Assembly (NCBI GenBank): GCA_052389435.1
Contig: JBQTIB010000104.1
Location: 1 to 34,605, forward strand
Reading direction: 5' to 3'
Origin: JBQTKD01 sp052389435
GTDB taxonomy: Bacteria; Actinomycetota; Actinomycetes; Sporichthyales; Sporichthyaceae
Length of the DNA stretch: 34,605 bases
A program made the translations under genes and the position numbers. The notes under the pieces are model-generated. The model ran no database searches and was not told the DNA's origin. It worked only from the letters and a program-made list of their open reading frames with translations. Below, in pieces: positions 7,622-15,304 of this stretch (position 1 is the stretch's first letter; each line of letters begins with the position of its first letter).

Positions 7622-9744
7622 AGCACGCTGCGAGCCGGACCTCGCGCTGGGCCCAGCTGACCTCCGTGTCCACCGGGGCGGGCCGCGGCGCGTGGGAGGT
7701 CGTTCAGGCCAGCGAGTCCGTTACCGACCAGCTGCGCGACATCATGCTCGCCGGGGGCGACGCCACGCTCGATTCGCACGTCGACCTGCCCCGGTTCCCC
7801 ACCAAGGACGAACTGCGCCTGGCGCGGCCGCGTCGCCTGGTGCACCGCCCGTTCCAGGCGACGCTGTCCGCCCTGTGGCACGCGACGCCCGCAGGGCTCG
7901 ACGGCGCGGGCGCGCCCGGCAACCTGTTCCTGCACGCGGCCCTGGAACTCGGACCCGGCGAGCCGGATCCCACGCGTCGGGCGATCGACGCGTGGCGCTC
8001 GCCGATCTGGTTGACGCCGTGGGACGCGCAGGCCGTTGCGGCGGCGCGATTCGAAGAGGTCCAGGAGTTGCCCGCGGGCAGTCTCGCCGGGCCGGAGGCT
8101 GCCCTGGGATTTCTCGATCGGCCGGGCGTGCGCGTCGAGGCTCTCGGTCCGCTCGTGGACGCGATCGCCGAGGCGTTGGAGGGCGGTTCCAACGTCGCGC
8201 TGGTAGCCGACAGTTCCGACGACGGCGCCGCGTGGATCGCCGTGGTCAGTCATCTGCTGCCGCAGGCTGCAGCCGCGCGCCTGTCGTGGTCCACCTACGA
8301 GCGGGCGGCCACGGTCGATCCGCTGCGCGGATTTCCCCTCAACCTGTGCGTTTTTCCGTCCTGCGACGAAGAGGCGTTGGACGCGGCGCTCGCCGGCGGG
8401 TCGGACTTCGTTCTGGTCAAGGCGCACACGAAGGCGGCGGCGTCCGACGCGCTGCTGAGCTCCTGGGCCCAGCTGGCGCAGGATCTCGGGGCGGCTCCAG
8501 TGGAGGCACGTCTGCGGGTGGTGTGCCGTCGGGACGAGATCGTCGCGGAGAACCCGGACACCATGCCGACCCACCCGGTCCGGCCGTTGGCCGAGGCGAT
8601 CCGCGCCGACGAGTACTTCGCCGCCCCGCCGGTCGTCGAGGTCGTCGAGGTCGAGGTCGTCGAGGTATCTGCGCCGATCGACGTCGAGGTCGACGAAGCC
8701 GCTGCAGCAGCCGCGATGTGGAGCTTCGACCCGGCCCCGCCGGCCGTCGAACGGCCGCCGGCGCCGAGCATTCCCGCCCAGGCGACCGCGCACTTCAGCG
8801 AGATGCTGGAGCCCGTCGACGTCGGTGCCCCGACCGGCAAGGCCACGATCAGCTACGCCGAGGTTGCCGCCGCGCTGTCCAGCGCCGAGCCGCGCCGAGC
8901 GCGGCGTCTCCCGTTGACCCGTCGGCGGACGGGAAAGCCGAGCCAGCCGGCCGATTCCACGCCCATGTTCGAGCCGAGCGAGCCGTCGGCGCCGGCGGAC
9001 CGCCCCGTCGTCGAGGACCCGGCCCCGGCCGCCGCCACCCCGATCCCGATCCCGATCCCGATCCCGATCCCGGCTCCGGCCCCGGCTCCGGCCCCGGCTC
9101 CGGTTGTCGTTTCCGCGCCGAGCCCGGAGGTCGCGGAGTGGGCGACCGAGTCGGCAGGGCGGGTGGCGACCATCGCCGCTCCGCGGACCTCGATCGAGGT
9201 CCAGCCCGTGAAGCCGGACCTCGATCGACTGTGGCGCGATCTGCAGAACGCGAAGGACATGGGCGGTGCGGCCGCCGCGCGCTACGTGCACGTCGCCCTG
9301 CTCGATCGCGAGTGCCTGTTCGAGGCGATTCCCGCGGCGGCGCCTCTGTCCATCCGCTGGGAGGAGCGCGCCTGGTCGGAGATGGCCCTCGCCCGCGAGG
9401 CCCTGCTGGCCGACGCCGCCACGTGGCACGTCCGCCGCGAGCCGGCCGACGCCGCGGTCAGAGTTCTGCGCCTGGTGGACTTTCTGATCCGGGCGCGCGT
9501 TGCCTCGGATCGGCCGGGCGGGCCGGTGTCGGACCGCATCGTCGATCTCGTCCACGTCCATTTCCGGGCGCTGGCCGGTGTCGGCGGCCTCGAGGTGCAG
9601 CGCCGCACGGGGGACCTCGATGCCCGGACCAAGTGCGTGTTGCAGGAGGCGATCTGGGCTTCGGGCATTCCCCCGCACAGCTTCCGCGAGGCCTTGCACC
9701 TCTGGCTCGGAATCTCCTGCTGGACACGGCACCCGGTCCGCTGA
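7618..9744 (+). CDS. GTPase-associated protein, GAP1-N2 type (paralogue B)
   Basis: This 708-residue protein is closely similar along its length to the product at 1340-3199. The GAP1-N2 segment (about 8-135) shows SRWAQLTSVS, LDSHVDLPRFPT, RPRRLVHRPFQ, ALWHATPAGLDGAG-GNLFLHAALEL and IDAWRSPIWLTPW. The GAP1-M-like segment includes EALGPLVDAIAEALEGG and LSWSTYERAATVDP. It is longer than paralogue A because of an expanded linker (about 340-515) with an acidic VVEVVEVEVVEV stretch, Ala runs and a (Pro-Ile)5(Pro-Ala)5 repeat. The C-terminal helical domain is conserved. The ATG at 7618 overlaps the stop of a possible leader ORF as ATGA. The stop lies 6 nt from the convergent antiporter gene. No cognate GTPase is visible. 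Confidence 0.75.
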   Translation: MKHAASRTSRWAQLTSVSTGAGRGAWEVVQASESVTDQLRDIMLAGGDATLDSHVDLPRFPTKDELRLARPRRLVHRPFQATLSALWHATPAGLDGAGAPGNLFLHAALELGPGEPDPTRRAIDAWRSPIWLTPWDAQAVAAARFEEVQELPAGSLAGPEAALGFLDRPGVRVEALGPLVDAIAEALEGGSNVALVADSSDDGAAWIAVVSHLLPQAAAARLSWSTYERAATVDPLRGFPLNLCVFPSCDEEALDAALAGGSDFVLVKAHTKAAASDALLSSWAQLAQDLGAAPVEARLRVVCRRDEIVAENPDTMPTHPVRPLAEAIRADEYFAAPPVVEVVEVEVVEVSAPIDVEVDEAAAAAAMWSFDPAPPAVERPPAPSIPAQATAHFSEMLEPVDVGAPTGKATISYAEVAAALSSAEPRRARRLPLTRRRTGKPSQPADSTPMFEPSEPSAPADRPVVEDPAPAAATPIPIPIPIPIPAPAPAPAPAPVVVSAPSPEVAEWATESAGRVATIAAPRTSIEVQPVKPDLDRLWRDLQNAKDMGGAAAARYVHVALLDRECLFEAIPAAAPLSIRWEERAWSEMALAREALLADAATWHVRREPADAAVRVLRLVDFLIRARVASDRPGGPVSDRIVDLVHVHFRALAGVGGLEVQRRTGDLDARTKCVLQEAIWASGIPPHSFREALHLWLGISCWTRHPVR
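9040..9099 (+). repeat. In-frame hexanucleotide tandem repeat, (CCGATC)5 then (CCGGCY)5
   Basis: Ten consecutive hexamers encode five Pro-Ile then five Pro-Ala dipeptides in the linker of GAP1-N2 paralogue B. The five CCGATC copies are identical at DNA level, so slippage should change the linker length by two residues per unit without breaking the frame. Confidence 0.8.
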
Positions 9745-9750
9745 TTGGGG

Positions 9751-11025
9751 CTACCTCCGAGCGGGCGCCAGTTCGGCCGCCGACTGCACGCGCGAGCGAC
9801 TGCGGCGGTCGAGCCGGGACATGACCGGCTCGGCGGTGACCCCGTGCAGCACGACGGACACCACCACGACGACGCCGACGATCGCCCACAGCAGACCCGG
9901 CTGCGCGAACTGCCCGTTGGCCAGGGCGTAGGAGACGTAGTAGAGCGATCCGATTCCACGGATCCCGAAGAAGGCGATCACCGCCCTGTCCGCGCGCCGA
10001 CCGGGGGCGCGGACCAACGCTGCGCTCGCAACGAGCGGACGCACTAGGAAGACCACGGCGAGCGCCACCGCCAGACCCGACGGGGTCAGCGGGCCGAGCA
10101 GGCCCCGGGCGACGGCCCCGCCGAAGAGCAGGAGCAGCAGCACCACGAGCAGACGTTCGATCTGCCCGATGAACTCGTGCAGCACCCGGTGGTACTCGTG
10201 GTCGCGTTCCACTCCGCGGAGCGTGCAGGCGCAGACGAAAACGGCCAGAAAACCGTAGCCGTGCACGAGTTCGGTCAGTCCGTAGGCGAGGAAGGTCGCG
10301 GCAAGGGCGGCGAAGCCGTCGCCGTGCTTGGCGAGGCGGATGGTCTCGGCCCAGCGGAAAAACAGCCCGGCGAGCAGGCGCCCCAGAACGACGCCGACCA
10401 CCACTCCGGCCGTCAACCGGTAGACCACGTCGACCGCCACCCACTGCCCGATCCAGCCCGTCCCGCCTCCGGCCGCGGCCATCGCCAGCGCCGCGTAGAC
10501 GAAGGGAAAGGCCAGCGCGTCGTTCAGCCCGGCCTCGGAGGTGAGCGCGAAGCGAACCTCGTCTTCGGAGTCCGGGTCCTCGCTGGGGTCGCCGACCTGG
10601 ACCTCGTCGGCCAGCACCGGGTCGGTCGGGGCGAGGGCTGCGCCCAGCAGCAGTGCCGTCGCCGGAACGAGCCCCGCCCACCACCACCCGAGCACGGCCA
10701 CCGCGGCGATGGTCAGCGGCATCGCGACGCCGAGCAGTCGCCAGGTGCTCGCCCACCCCCGCAGCGAAGGGCGCCGGTCCAACCGCAGACCGGCGCCCAT
10801 CAACGCCACGATGACGCCGACCTCGGTGAGGTGCGCGGCCAACTCGGGATGGGCCAGCGGGTCCGGATCGGGCAGGTCGCTCGGCACGGCGAAGATCGCG
10901 GCGCCCAGGGCAAGGAAGGCGATCGGCACCGAGATCGGGCGGTGGGCCACCAGCCGAGGCAGGACCGCCGAAAGCAGAGCGCCGAGTCCGACCAGTGCGT
11001 AGGCCAGATCCGGAGCCTCGATCAC
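9751..11025 (-). CDS. Cation/proton antiporter, CPA1 (Na+/H+ exchanger) family
   Basis: This is a 424-residue polytopic membrane protein with about 12 hydrophobic segments. CPA1 features are visible: an ALMGAGLRLDRRPS segment early in the chain, GAALAPTDPVLADEVQVG, EAGLNDALAFPFVYAALA (the conserved N-D pair of the ion site) and AFFGIRGIGSLYYVSYAL (the G-x-RGIGS motif near the C-terminus). Short Asp/Glu-rich loops (DPSEDPDSEDE) separate helices. It probably exchanges Na+ or K+ for protons across the cytoplasmic membrane. I prefer the GTG at 11025 because AGGTGA lies 5 nt upstream; in-frame GTGs at 11034 and 11043 are alternatives. It converges on GAP1-N2 paralogue B with a 6-nt gap. Confidence 0.85.
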   Translation of the reverse strand: MIEAPDLAYALVGLGALLSAVLPRLVAHRPISVPIAFLALGAAIFAVPSDLPDPDPLAHPELAAHLTEVGVIVALMGAGLRLDRRPSLRGWASTWRLLGVAMPLTIAAVAVLGWWWAGLVPATALLLGAALAPTDPVLADEVQVGDPSEDPDSEDEVRFALTSEAGLNDALAFPFVYAALAMAAAGGGTGWIGQWVAVDVVYRLTAGVVVGVVLGRLLAGLFFRWAETIRLAKHGDGFAALAATFLAYGLTELVHGYGFLAVFVCACTLRGVERDHEYHRVLHEFIGQIERLLVVLLLLLFGGAVARGLLGPLTPSGLAVALAVVFLVRPLVASAALVRAPGRRADRAVIAFFGIRGIGSLYYVSYALANGQFAQPGLLWAIVGVVVVVSVVLHGVTAEPVMSRLDRRSRSRVQSAAELAPARR

Positions 11026-11103
11026 AGGAGTCACCTGCCCCACACCCGCGCCGGCACACCCGCTCCGAGCCGACGTTTCGGCCCGTCGGGAGGCAGCGGC
11101 AGG

Positions 11104-11967
11104 TCAGCCGAGCTCGGCCAGCCGCGGGGTCAGCTTGCCGACGCCCTCGACGTAGCCGACGGGGTCGGTGCCCGGGACCAGCGCGACGACGCCGACGCCG
11201 AGCTTGGCGAAGGCCTCCATCTCGCGCAGGAAGGCGTCCGGATCGCCGATGGGATCCAGGCCCGAGAGAATCGTCGGGGTGATCGTGGAGTAGTCGCGGC
11301 CTTCGGTCTCGCAGTGCTTCTTCAGGATCTCGAGCTTGCCGGCGACCATCTGCGGCGGGCCGAAGAGGTTGCACTCGTCGGCGTACTTCGCCACCAGGCG
11401 CAGCGTCTTCTTCTCCCCGCCGCCGGCGACGAGGATCCCCGGGCGCGGAGCCGACAGCGGCTGCGGAACGCAGAGCGTCTCGGCGAGTCGGTAGTGCCTG
11501 CCTTCGTACGGGCCGTCGTTCTCGCTCCACATCTGCAGGCAGATCTGCAGCGTCTCTTCGAGCATCTCGAAGCGGTCCTTCAGCGGCGGGAACGGGACGC
11601 CGAGGCCGTGGTGTTCGCGGTCGAACCACGCGGCGCCGATGCCGAGTTGCGCGCGCCCGCCGGACAGGACGTCGAGCGTGGTGACGGTCTTCGCGAGGAC
11701 GCCGGGGTGGCGGTAGGTGACGCCGGTGCAGAGCAGTTGCAGCTTCACCGTCGAGGTGTGGGCGGCGAGGAAGCCGAGGGCGGTGTAGCCCTCGAGCATC
11801 GGCTCGGTGGCCTCGCCGAGGACGGCGATCTGGAAGAAGTGGTCCATGAACGAGACGTAGGAAACGCCCGCGTCCTCGGCGGCCTGGCCCACCGCGGCAA
11901 TCGTCGGGCCGAGGGCCTTCGTGCCGCCGGGAAGGGAGAAGTTTCCAACGTGGATCGCAACGCGCAT
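11104..11967 (-). CDS. LLM-class flavin/F420-dependent oxidoreductase
   Basis: This is a 287-residue protein of the luciferase-like (TIM-barrel) superfamily, typical of F420-dependent enzymes in actinobacteria. Landmarks are MRVAIHVGNFSLPGG, DAGVSYVSFMDHFFQ, LGFLAAHTSTVKLQLLCTGVTYRHPGVLAKTVTTLDVLSGGRAQLGIGAAWFDREHHGLGVPF, RFEMLEETLQICLQMW and GGGEKKTLRLVAKYADECNLFG. The family reduces or oxidises small organic substrates using F420 or FMN; the substrate cannot be told. The ATG at 11967 has AGAGG about 6 nt upstream; longer upstream reading into the divergent gene is spurious. It is divergent from the RNA-repair operon across a 90-bp gap with a 7-bp inverted repeat. Confidence 0.85.
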   Translation of the reverse strand: MRVAIHVGNFSLPGGTKALGPTIAAVGQAAEDAGVSYVSFMDHFFQIAVLGEATEPMLEGYTALGFLAAHTSTVKLQLLCTGVTYRHPGVLAKTVTTLDVLSGGRAQLGIGAAWFDREHHGLGVPFPPLKDRFEMLEETLQICLQMWSENDGPYEGRHYRLAETLCVPQPLSAPRPGILVAGGGEKKTLRLVAKYADECNLFGPPQMVAGKLEILKKHCETEGRDYSTITPTILSGLDPIGDPDAFLREMEAFAKLGVGVVALVPGTDPVGYVEGVGKLTPRLAELG

Positions 11968-11979
11968 GGCCGCCTCTTT

Positions 11980-11999
11980 CGGTCGAGTCGCTTCGACCG
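11980..11999. promoter_or_regulatory. Inverted repeat CGGTCGA-gtcgct-TCGACCG in a divergent promoter region
   Basis: The 7-bp arms are perfect and separated by 6 bp. The repeat lies 13 bp before the LLM oxidoreductase start and 58 bp before the RNA-repair operon. It is placed to affect either transcription unit. Confidence 0.4.
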
Positions 12000-12057
12000 T
12001 ACTCAGTCCGCGAGAAATCCGATCTACAGGCGCCCGGCGATTTGGGATCATCGGCGG

Positions 12058-13902
12058 GTGACCGCCACCCAACACCACCCGCACTCCTCCGATCTCGCAC
12101 GCCGGATCGCCGAGCGGGGGACGATCCTGCGCGTGCAGGTGGGTAGCGGCGTGCACGGCACCTCGATCACCGGGCAGGACGACCGCGACGAGATGGGCCT
12201 GTGCCTGGAGCCCGCGGAGTTCGTCACCGGCGTCGCGCAGGTGCCGGCCAAGGACGGCGACGAGCCTTCCTGGATTCCGTTCGAGCAGTACGAGTACCAC
12301 TCCGCGTGGGAGCGCGCGGGCGGCCTGGCGAACCGGTCCGGGGCGGGCGATCTGGACGTCATCGTCTACTCCGCGCGGAAGTGGACGCGGCTCGCGCTGG
12401 CCGGCAACCCGACGGTGCTGCTGCCGCTGTTCGTGCCCGAGGCCGAGATCGTCGCCGTCACCGAAGCCGGTCACGAGCTGCGCGCGAACGCGCACCGGAT
12501 CGCGTCGAAGCGCGCGTGCGAACGCTTCCTCGGCTACATGGTCTCCCAACGCCGCGCGATGACGGGCGAGGTCGGAGCGCACACCAACCGCCCGGAGCTC
12601 GTCGCGCAGTTCGGCTACGACTGCTACTCGGACGACACCGAGTTCCTGACGCGGAGTGGCTGGCGCACATTTGACGAGATCGGCGACGACGAGGCCGTGG
12701 CGACAATCGATGTAGCCGGAGCCGTCGAGTTCCAGATCCCGACCTCACGCATCGCCAAGGCATTTCACGGTGCCATGATCCGCATGCGCCACCGTTACAC
12801 CGAAGCCCTGGTAACCCCAACCCATCGGATGTTCGTTTCTCGAGTCGACCGTGGCCCTTCGGGAGTCGAAGGCACTAGATACCGACCGGAGATCGCCGAC
12901 TGGCACTTTCTGCCTGCCGCGCAACTGACAAGTGGCCACTACCACGTCCGTGTCGCAGGCACTCCGCGCACGGCCGAGGTCGACATCAGTGACTCCTCGC
13001 TCGTCCTTTACGGCGCCTACCTGAGCGAGGGGTGCGTGGCCAAGCGAGCCAAGGGCAAGCCCTCCGTCCTTGCGTTCACACAAGTCATTGGCGGGCGGCT
13101 CGAGCCCCATCTCTCTCGGATCGCCGCCGATCATCCGGTGCGCCAGTTTCGGTACGAGCCGCGTCAGGGCAGACAGCCGCACACCATCACAACTCTGGCG
13201 AACCGAGATGTCGCGACCCAGGTGGCCGAAGATTGCGGCGAAGGATCGTGGAACAAGCATTTGCCACCGTGGGCCTTCGATCTTTCCGCACGACAGGCGG
13301 ACGTACTGCTCGACGCCATGTTGGCCGGAGACGGCACTCGCACGCGGACCAACTACTGGGTCTATTACACCGTCTCCGAGCGCCTCGCCGGAGATGTACA
13401 GGCTCTGGCGATCACTGCGGGACGCCGCGCCAATGTCTGGGGTCCCTACGCGCCTGCCGGGATCTACCAAGTGATGATCCAGGACCGGGGTCGCACAGTG
13501 GAGGCCATGTCTCCGAGGCTCAATCTGCATCCCGAAGCCCCGACGACGCAGCGGGTCGTTTGTTTTGCCGTGCCAAACGAAACGCTGGTGACCCGCCGCA
13601 ACGGCCGGGTCGCCATGCAGGGCAACTGCAAGTTCGCTATGCATGCGCTGCGGCTCGGGCTGCAGGGCGTCGAGTACCTGCAGACCGGCCGGATCACGCT
13701 GCCGATCCCGGAGCCGCATTTGACGGCGCTTCGCGAGGTGCGGCAGGGGCAGTGGGAACTGGCTCCGGTGCTGGAGTGGGCGCGGCGGTTGGAGGACGAG
13801 CTGGGCGAGTTGGCCGAGACCTCCCCTCTGCCCGAGCACCCGGACCTGGACTGGGTCAACGGGTGGCTGCACCGTGCCCACACCTCCTACTGGGCAGGCT
13901 GA
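12058..13902 (+). CDS. RlaP-like nucleotidyltransferase (RNA repair) interrupted by an intein
   Basis: The gene encodes a 614-residue precursor. The N-extein (1-188) has the nucleotidyltransferase motif GSGVHGT (29-35) with Asp42 and Asp44 in DDRDEMG, then EYHSAWE and LDVIVYSARKW. The C-extein (524-614) begins CKFAMHALRLGLQGVEYLQTG. Joined, the exteins give 279 residues with GYD-C-KFAMHALRLG, the conserved motif of this family, where I recall Thr as the usual residue after GYD. Residues 189-523 are an intein. The protein resembles RlaP, the RNA-ligase-associated predicted nucleotidyltransferase. It ends 4 nt before hen1, so it is the first gene of a three-gene RNA-repair operon. The start is the GTG at 12058; only a weak GGCGG precedes it. 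Confidence 0.8.
   Translation: MTATQHHPHSSDLARRIAERGTILRVQVGSGVHGTSITGQDDRDEMGLCLEPAEFVTGVAQVPAKDGDEPSWIPFEQYEYHSAWERAGGLANRSGAGDLDVIVYSARKWTRLALAGNPTVLLPLFVPEAEIVAVTEAGHELRANAHRIASKRACERFLGYMVSQRRAMTGEVGAHTNRPELVAQFGYDCYSDDTEFLTRSGWRTFDEIGDDEAVATIDVAGAVEFQIPTSRIAKAFHGAMIRMRHRYTEALVTPTHRMFVSRVDRGPSGVEGTRYRPEIADWHFLPAAQLTSGHYHVRVAGTPRTAEVDISDSSLVLYGAYLSEGCVAKRAKGKPSVLAFTQVIGGRLEPHLSRIAADHPVRQFRYEPRQGRQPHTITTLANRDVATQVAEDCGEGSWNKHLPPWAFDLSARQADVLLDAMLAGDGTRTRTNYWVYYTVSERLAGDVQALAITAGRRANVWGPYAPAGIYQVMIQDRGRTVEAMSPRLNLHPEAPTTQRVVCFAVPNETLVTRRNGRVAMQGNCKFAMHALRLGLQGVEYLQTGRITLPIPEPHLTALREVRQGQWELAPVLEWARRLEDELGELAETSPLPEHPDLDWVNGWLHRAHTSYWAG
12622..13626 (+). other. Intein with LAGLIDADG homing endonuclease (335 aa, in frame)
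   Basis: The in-frame insertion encodes precursor residues 189-523. The N-terminal splice block starts at Cys189 (CYSDDTEFLTRSGWRTFDEI). Block B is LVTPTHRMFV with Thr253 and His256. Two dodecapeptide-like motifs of a homing endonuclease are LYGAYLSEGCV (317-327) and LLDAMLAGDGT (417-427). The C-terminal blocks are VCFAVPNETLVTRRNGRVAMQGN, ending in Asn523 and followed by Cys524 as the +1 nucleophile. The penultimate residue is Gly522 rather than His, seen in other actinobacterial and phage inteins. The DNA has visibly more A/T and less third-position G/C than the flanking exteins, which suggests recent transfer. The frame is intact, so splicing is expected. Confidence 0.9.
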
Positions 13903-13906
13903 GCCG

Positions 13907-15304
13907 GTGCTGCTGACCCTTTCCACGACCATGCCGCAGGCCGCGGATCTGGGCTTCCTGCTGCACAAGCACCCGGACAAGGCACAGCGCTTCGACACCG
14001 CGGCCGGGCCCGCGCACGTGTTCTGGCCCGAGGCCACCGAGGAGCGGGCGACCGTCGCGCTGCTGCTCGAGGTCGACCCCGTCGCGCTCGTGCGCGGCAA
14101 GGGCGGCCGGGACTCCGGGTTCGCGCTGGCGCAGTACGTGAACGACCGGCCGTACGCGGCGTCGTCGCTGCTGTCCGTCGCGCTCAGCAAGGTGTTCCGC
14201 ACCGCGATGACCGGCCGCTGCGATTCGCGCCCGGAGCTCGCCGCATCGCCGATCCCGTTGGAGATCGCGCTGCCCGCCCTTCCGAGCCGAGGAGCCGCCG
14301 ACCTCGTCGAGCGCCTGTTTGGTCCACTGGGCTGGAATGTGACGACCCGTCCGATCCCGCTCGACCCGGAGGTGCCCGCCTGGGGCGAGTCCCGGTACGT
14401 CGAGGCCCTGCTCACCGGGGAGGTGCGGGTGGCCGACGCGCTGTCGCACCTGTACGTGCTGATGCCGGTGCTCGACGACAACAAGCACTACTGGGTCTCG
14501 GCCGACGAGATCGAGAAGCTGACCCGGTCCGCCGGCTCCTGGCTGCCGGCCCACCCCGAGCGCGACCTCATCACCCGCCGCTACCTCAGTCACAAGCGTT
14601 CTCTGGTGCAGACCGCCATCGGCCGCCTCGCGGAGGTCGACGACGTCGAGCCCGAGAACCTCGACAACGCCGTCCCCGAGGAGCCGGAGGAGAAGCCGAC
14701 GCCGCTGGCGCACCTGCGGCTCGGCGCGGTCGCCGCTGCCCTGCGCGCGGAGGGCGCGCGGTCGGTCGTGGACCTCGGCTGCGGCGAGGGCGCCCTGCTG
14801 CGCCACCTGCTCGACGACCCGACGTTCGTCGAAATCCTCGGCGCCGACGTGTCCCACCGCGCGTTGGAGATCGCCGCCCGGCGGTTGAACTTCGACCGGA
14901 TGCCGGACAGCAAGCGGGCGCGGATCGAGCTGATCCAGTCCTCCGCGACCTATCGCGACGATCGGCTCGCGGGCAAGGACGCGGTGGTGCTGATGGAGGT
15001 GATCGAGCACGTCGACGAGCCGCGGCTCCCCGCGCTGGTGCGCAGCGTGTTCGCGCACGCCCGCCCGACGTCGGTGATGGTGACGACGCCGAACGTCGAA
15101 CACAACGTCCGCTACGAGTTCCTGCCCGCCGGGGCCATGCGCCACCGGGACCACCGGTTCGAGTGGACCCGCGCGCAGTTCCGCGTATGGGCCGACGCCG
15201 TGGCCGGCGAGCACGGCTACGACGTGCGCTACCTGCCCGTCGGCGAAGACGACCCCGAGGTCGGACCGCCTACCCAGATGGCCGTCTTCCGGAGGGGCGC
15301 ATGA
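13907..15304 (+). CDS. hen1: Hen1, 3'-terminal RNA ribose 2'-O-methyltransferase
   Basis: This 465-residue protein of bacterial Hen1 type methylates the 2'-OH at the 3' end of a broken RNA before ligation, protecting it from renewed cleavage. The N-terminal half is the Hen1-specific domain (MLLTLSTTMPQAADLGFLLHKHPDKAQ; DNKHYWVSADEIEKLTR; SWLPAHPERDLITRRYLSHKRSLV). The C-terminal methyltransferase has the SAM motif DLGCGEGALL (289-298). The metal ligands fit Glu364-x-x-Glu367-His368 (EVIEH) plus a His in MRHRDHRF (His413 or His416). The GTG at 13907 lies 4 nt after the nucleotidyltransferase stop. The stop overlaps the pnkp start as ATGA, so expression is coupled. Confidence 0.95.
   Translation: MLLTLSTTMPQAADLGFLLHKHPDKAQRFDTAAGPAHVFWPEATEERATVALLLEVDPVALVRGKGGRDSGFALAQYVNDRPYAASSLLSVALSKVFRTAMTGRCDSRPELAASPIPLEIALPALPSRGAADLVERLFGPLGWNVTTRPIPLDPEVPAWGESRYVEALLTGEVRVADALSHLYVLMPVLDDNKHYWVSADEIEKLTRSAGSWLPAHPERDLITRRYLSHKRSLVQTAIGRLAEVDDVEPENLDNAVPEEPEEKPTPLAHLRLGAVAAALRAEGARSVVDLGCGEGALLRHLLDDPTFVEILGADVSHRALEIAARRLNFDRMPDSKRARIELIQSSATYRDDRLAGKDAVVLMEVIEHVDEPRLPALVRSVFAHARPTSVMVTTPNVEHNVRYEFLPAGAMRHRDHRFEWTRAQFRVWADAVAGEHGYDVRYLPVGEDDPEVGPPTQMAVFRRGA

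Noticed and set aside
7507..9732. Minus-strand open frame of 741 codons antisense to GAP1-N2 paralogue B
   Set aside because: It is a shadow frame with no domain signature; the paralogue comparison supports the plus strand.
10177..12057. Upstream in-frame extension of the intein-containing gene
   Set aside because: This part is antisense to the antiporter and LLM genes and has shadow composition. The family N-terminus starts at 12058.
9458..12100. Very long minus-strand open frame (880 codons) across the antiporter and LLM genes
   Set aside because: It is Arg/Gly/Ala-rich and lacks motifs. It is the out-of-frame shadow of two well-supported minus-strand genes and part of the GAP1-N2 gene.
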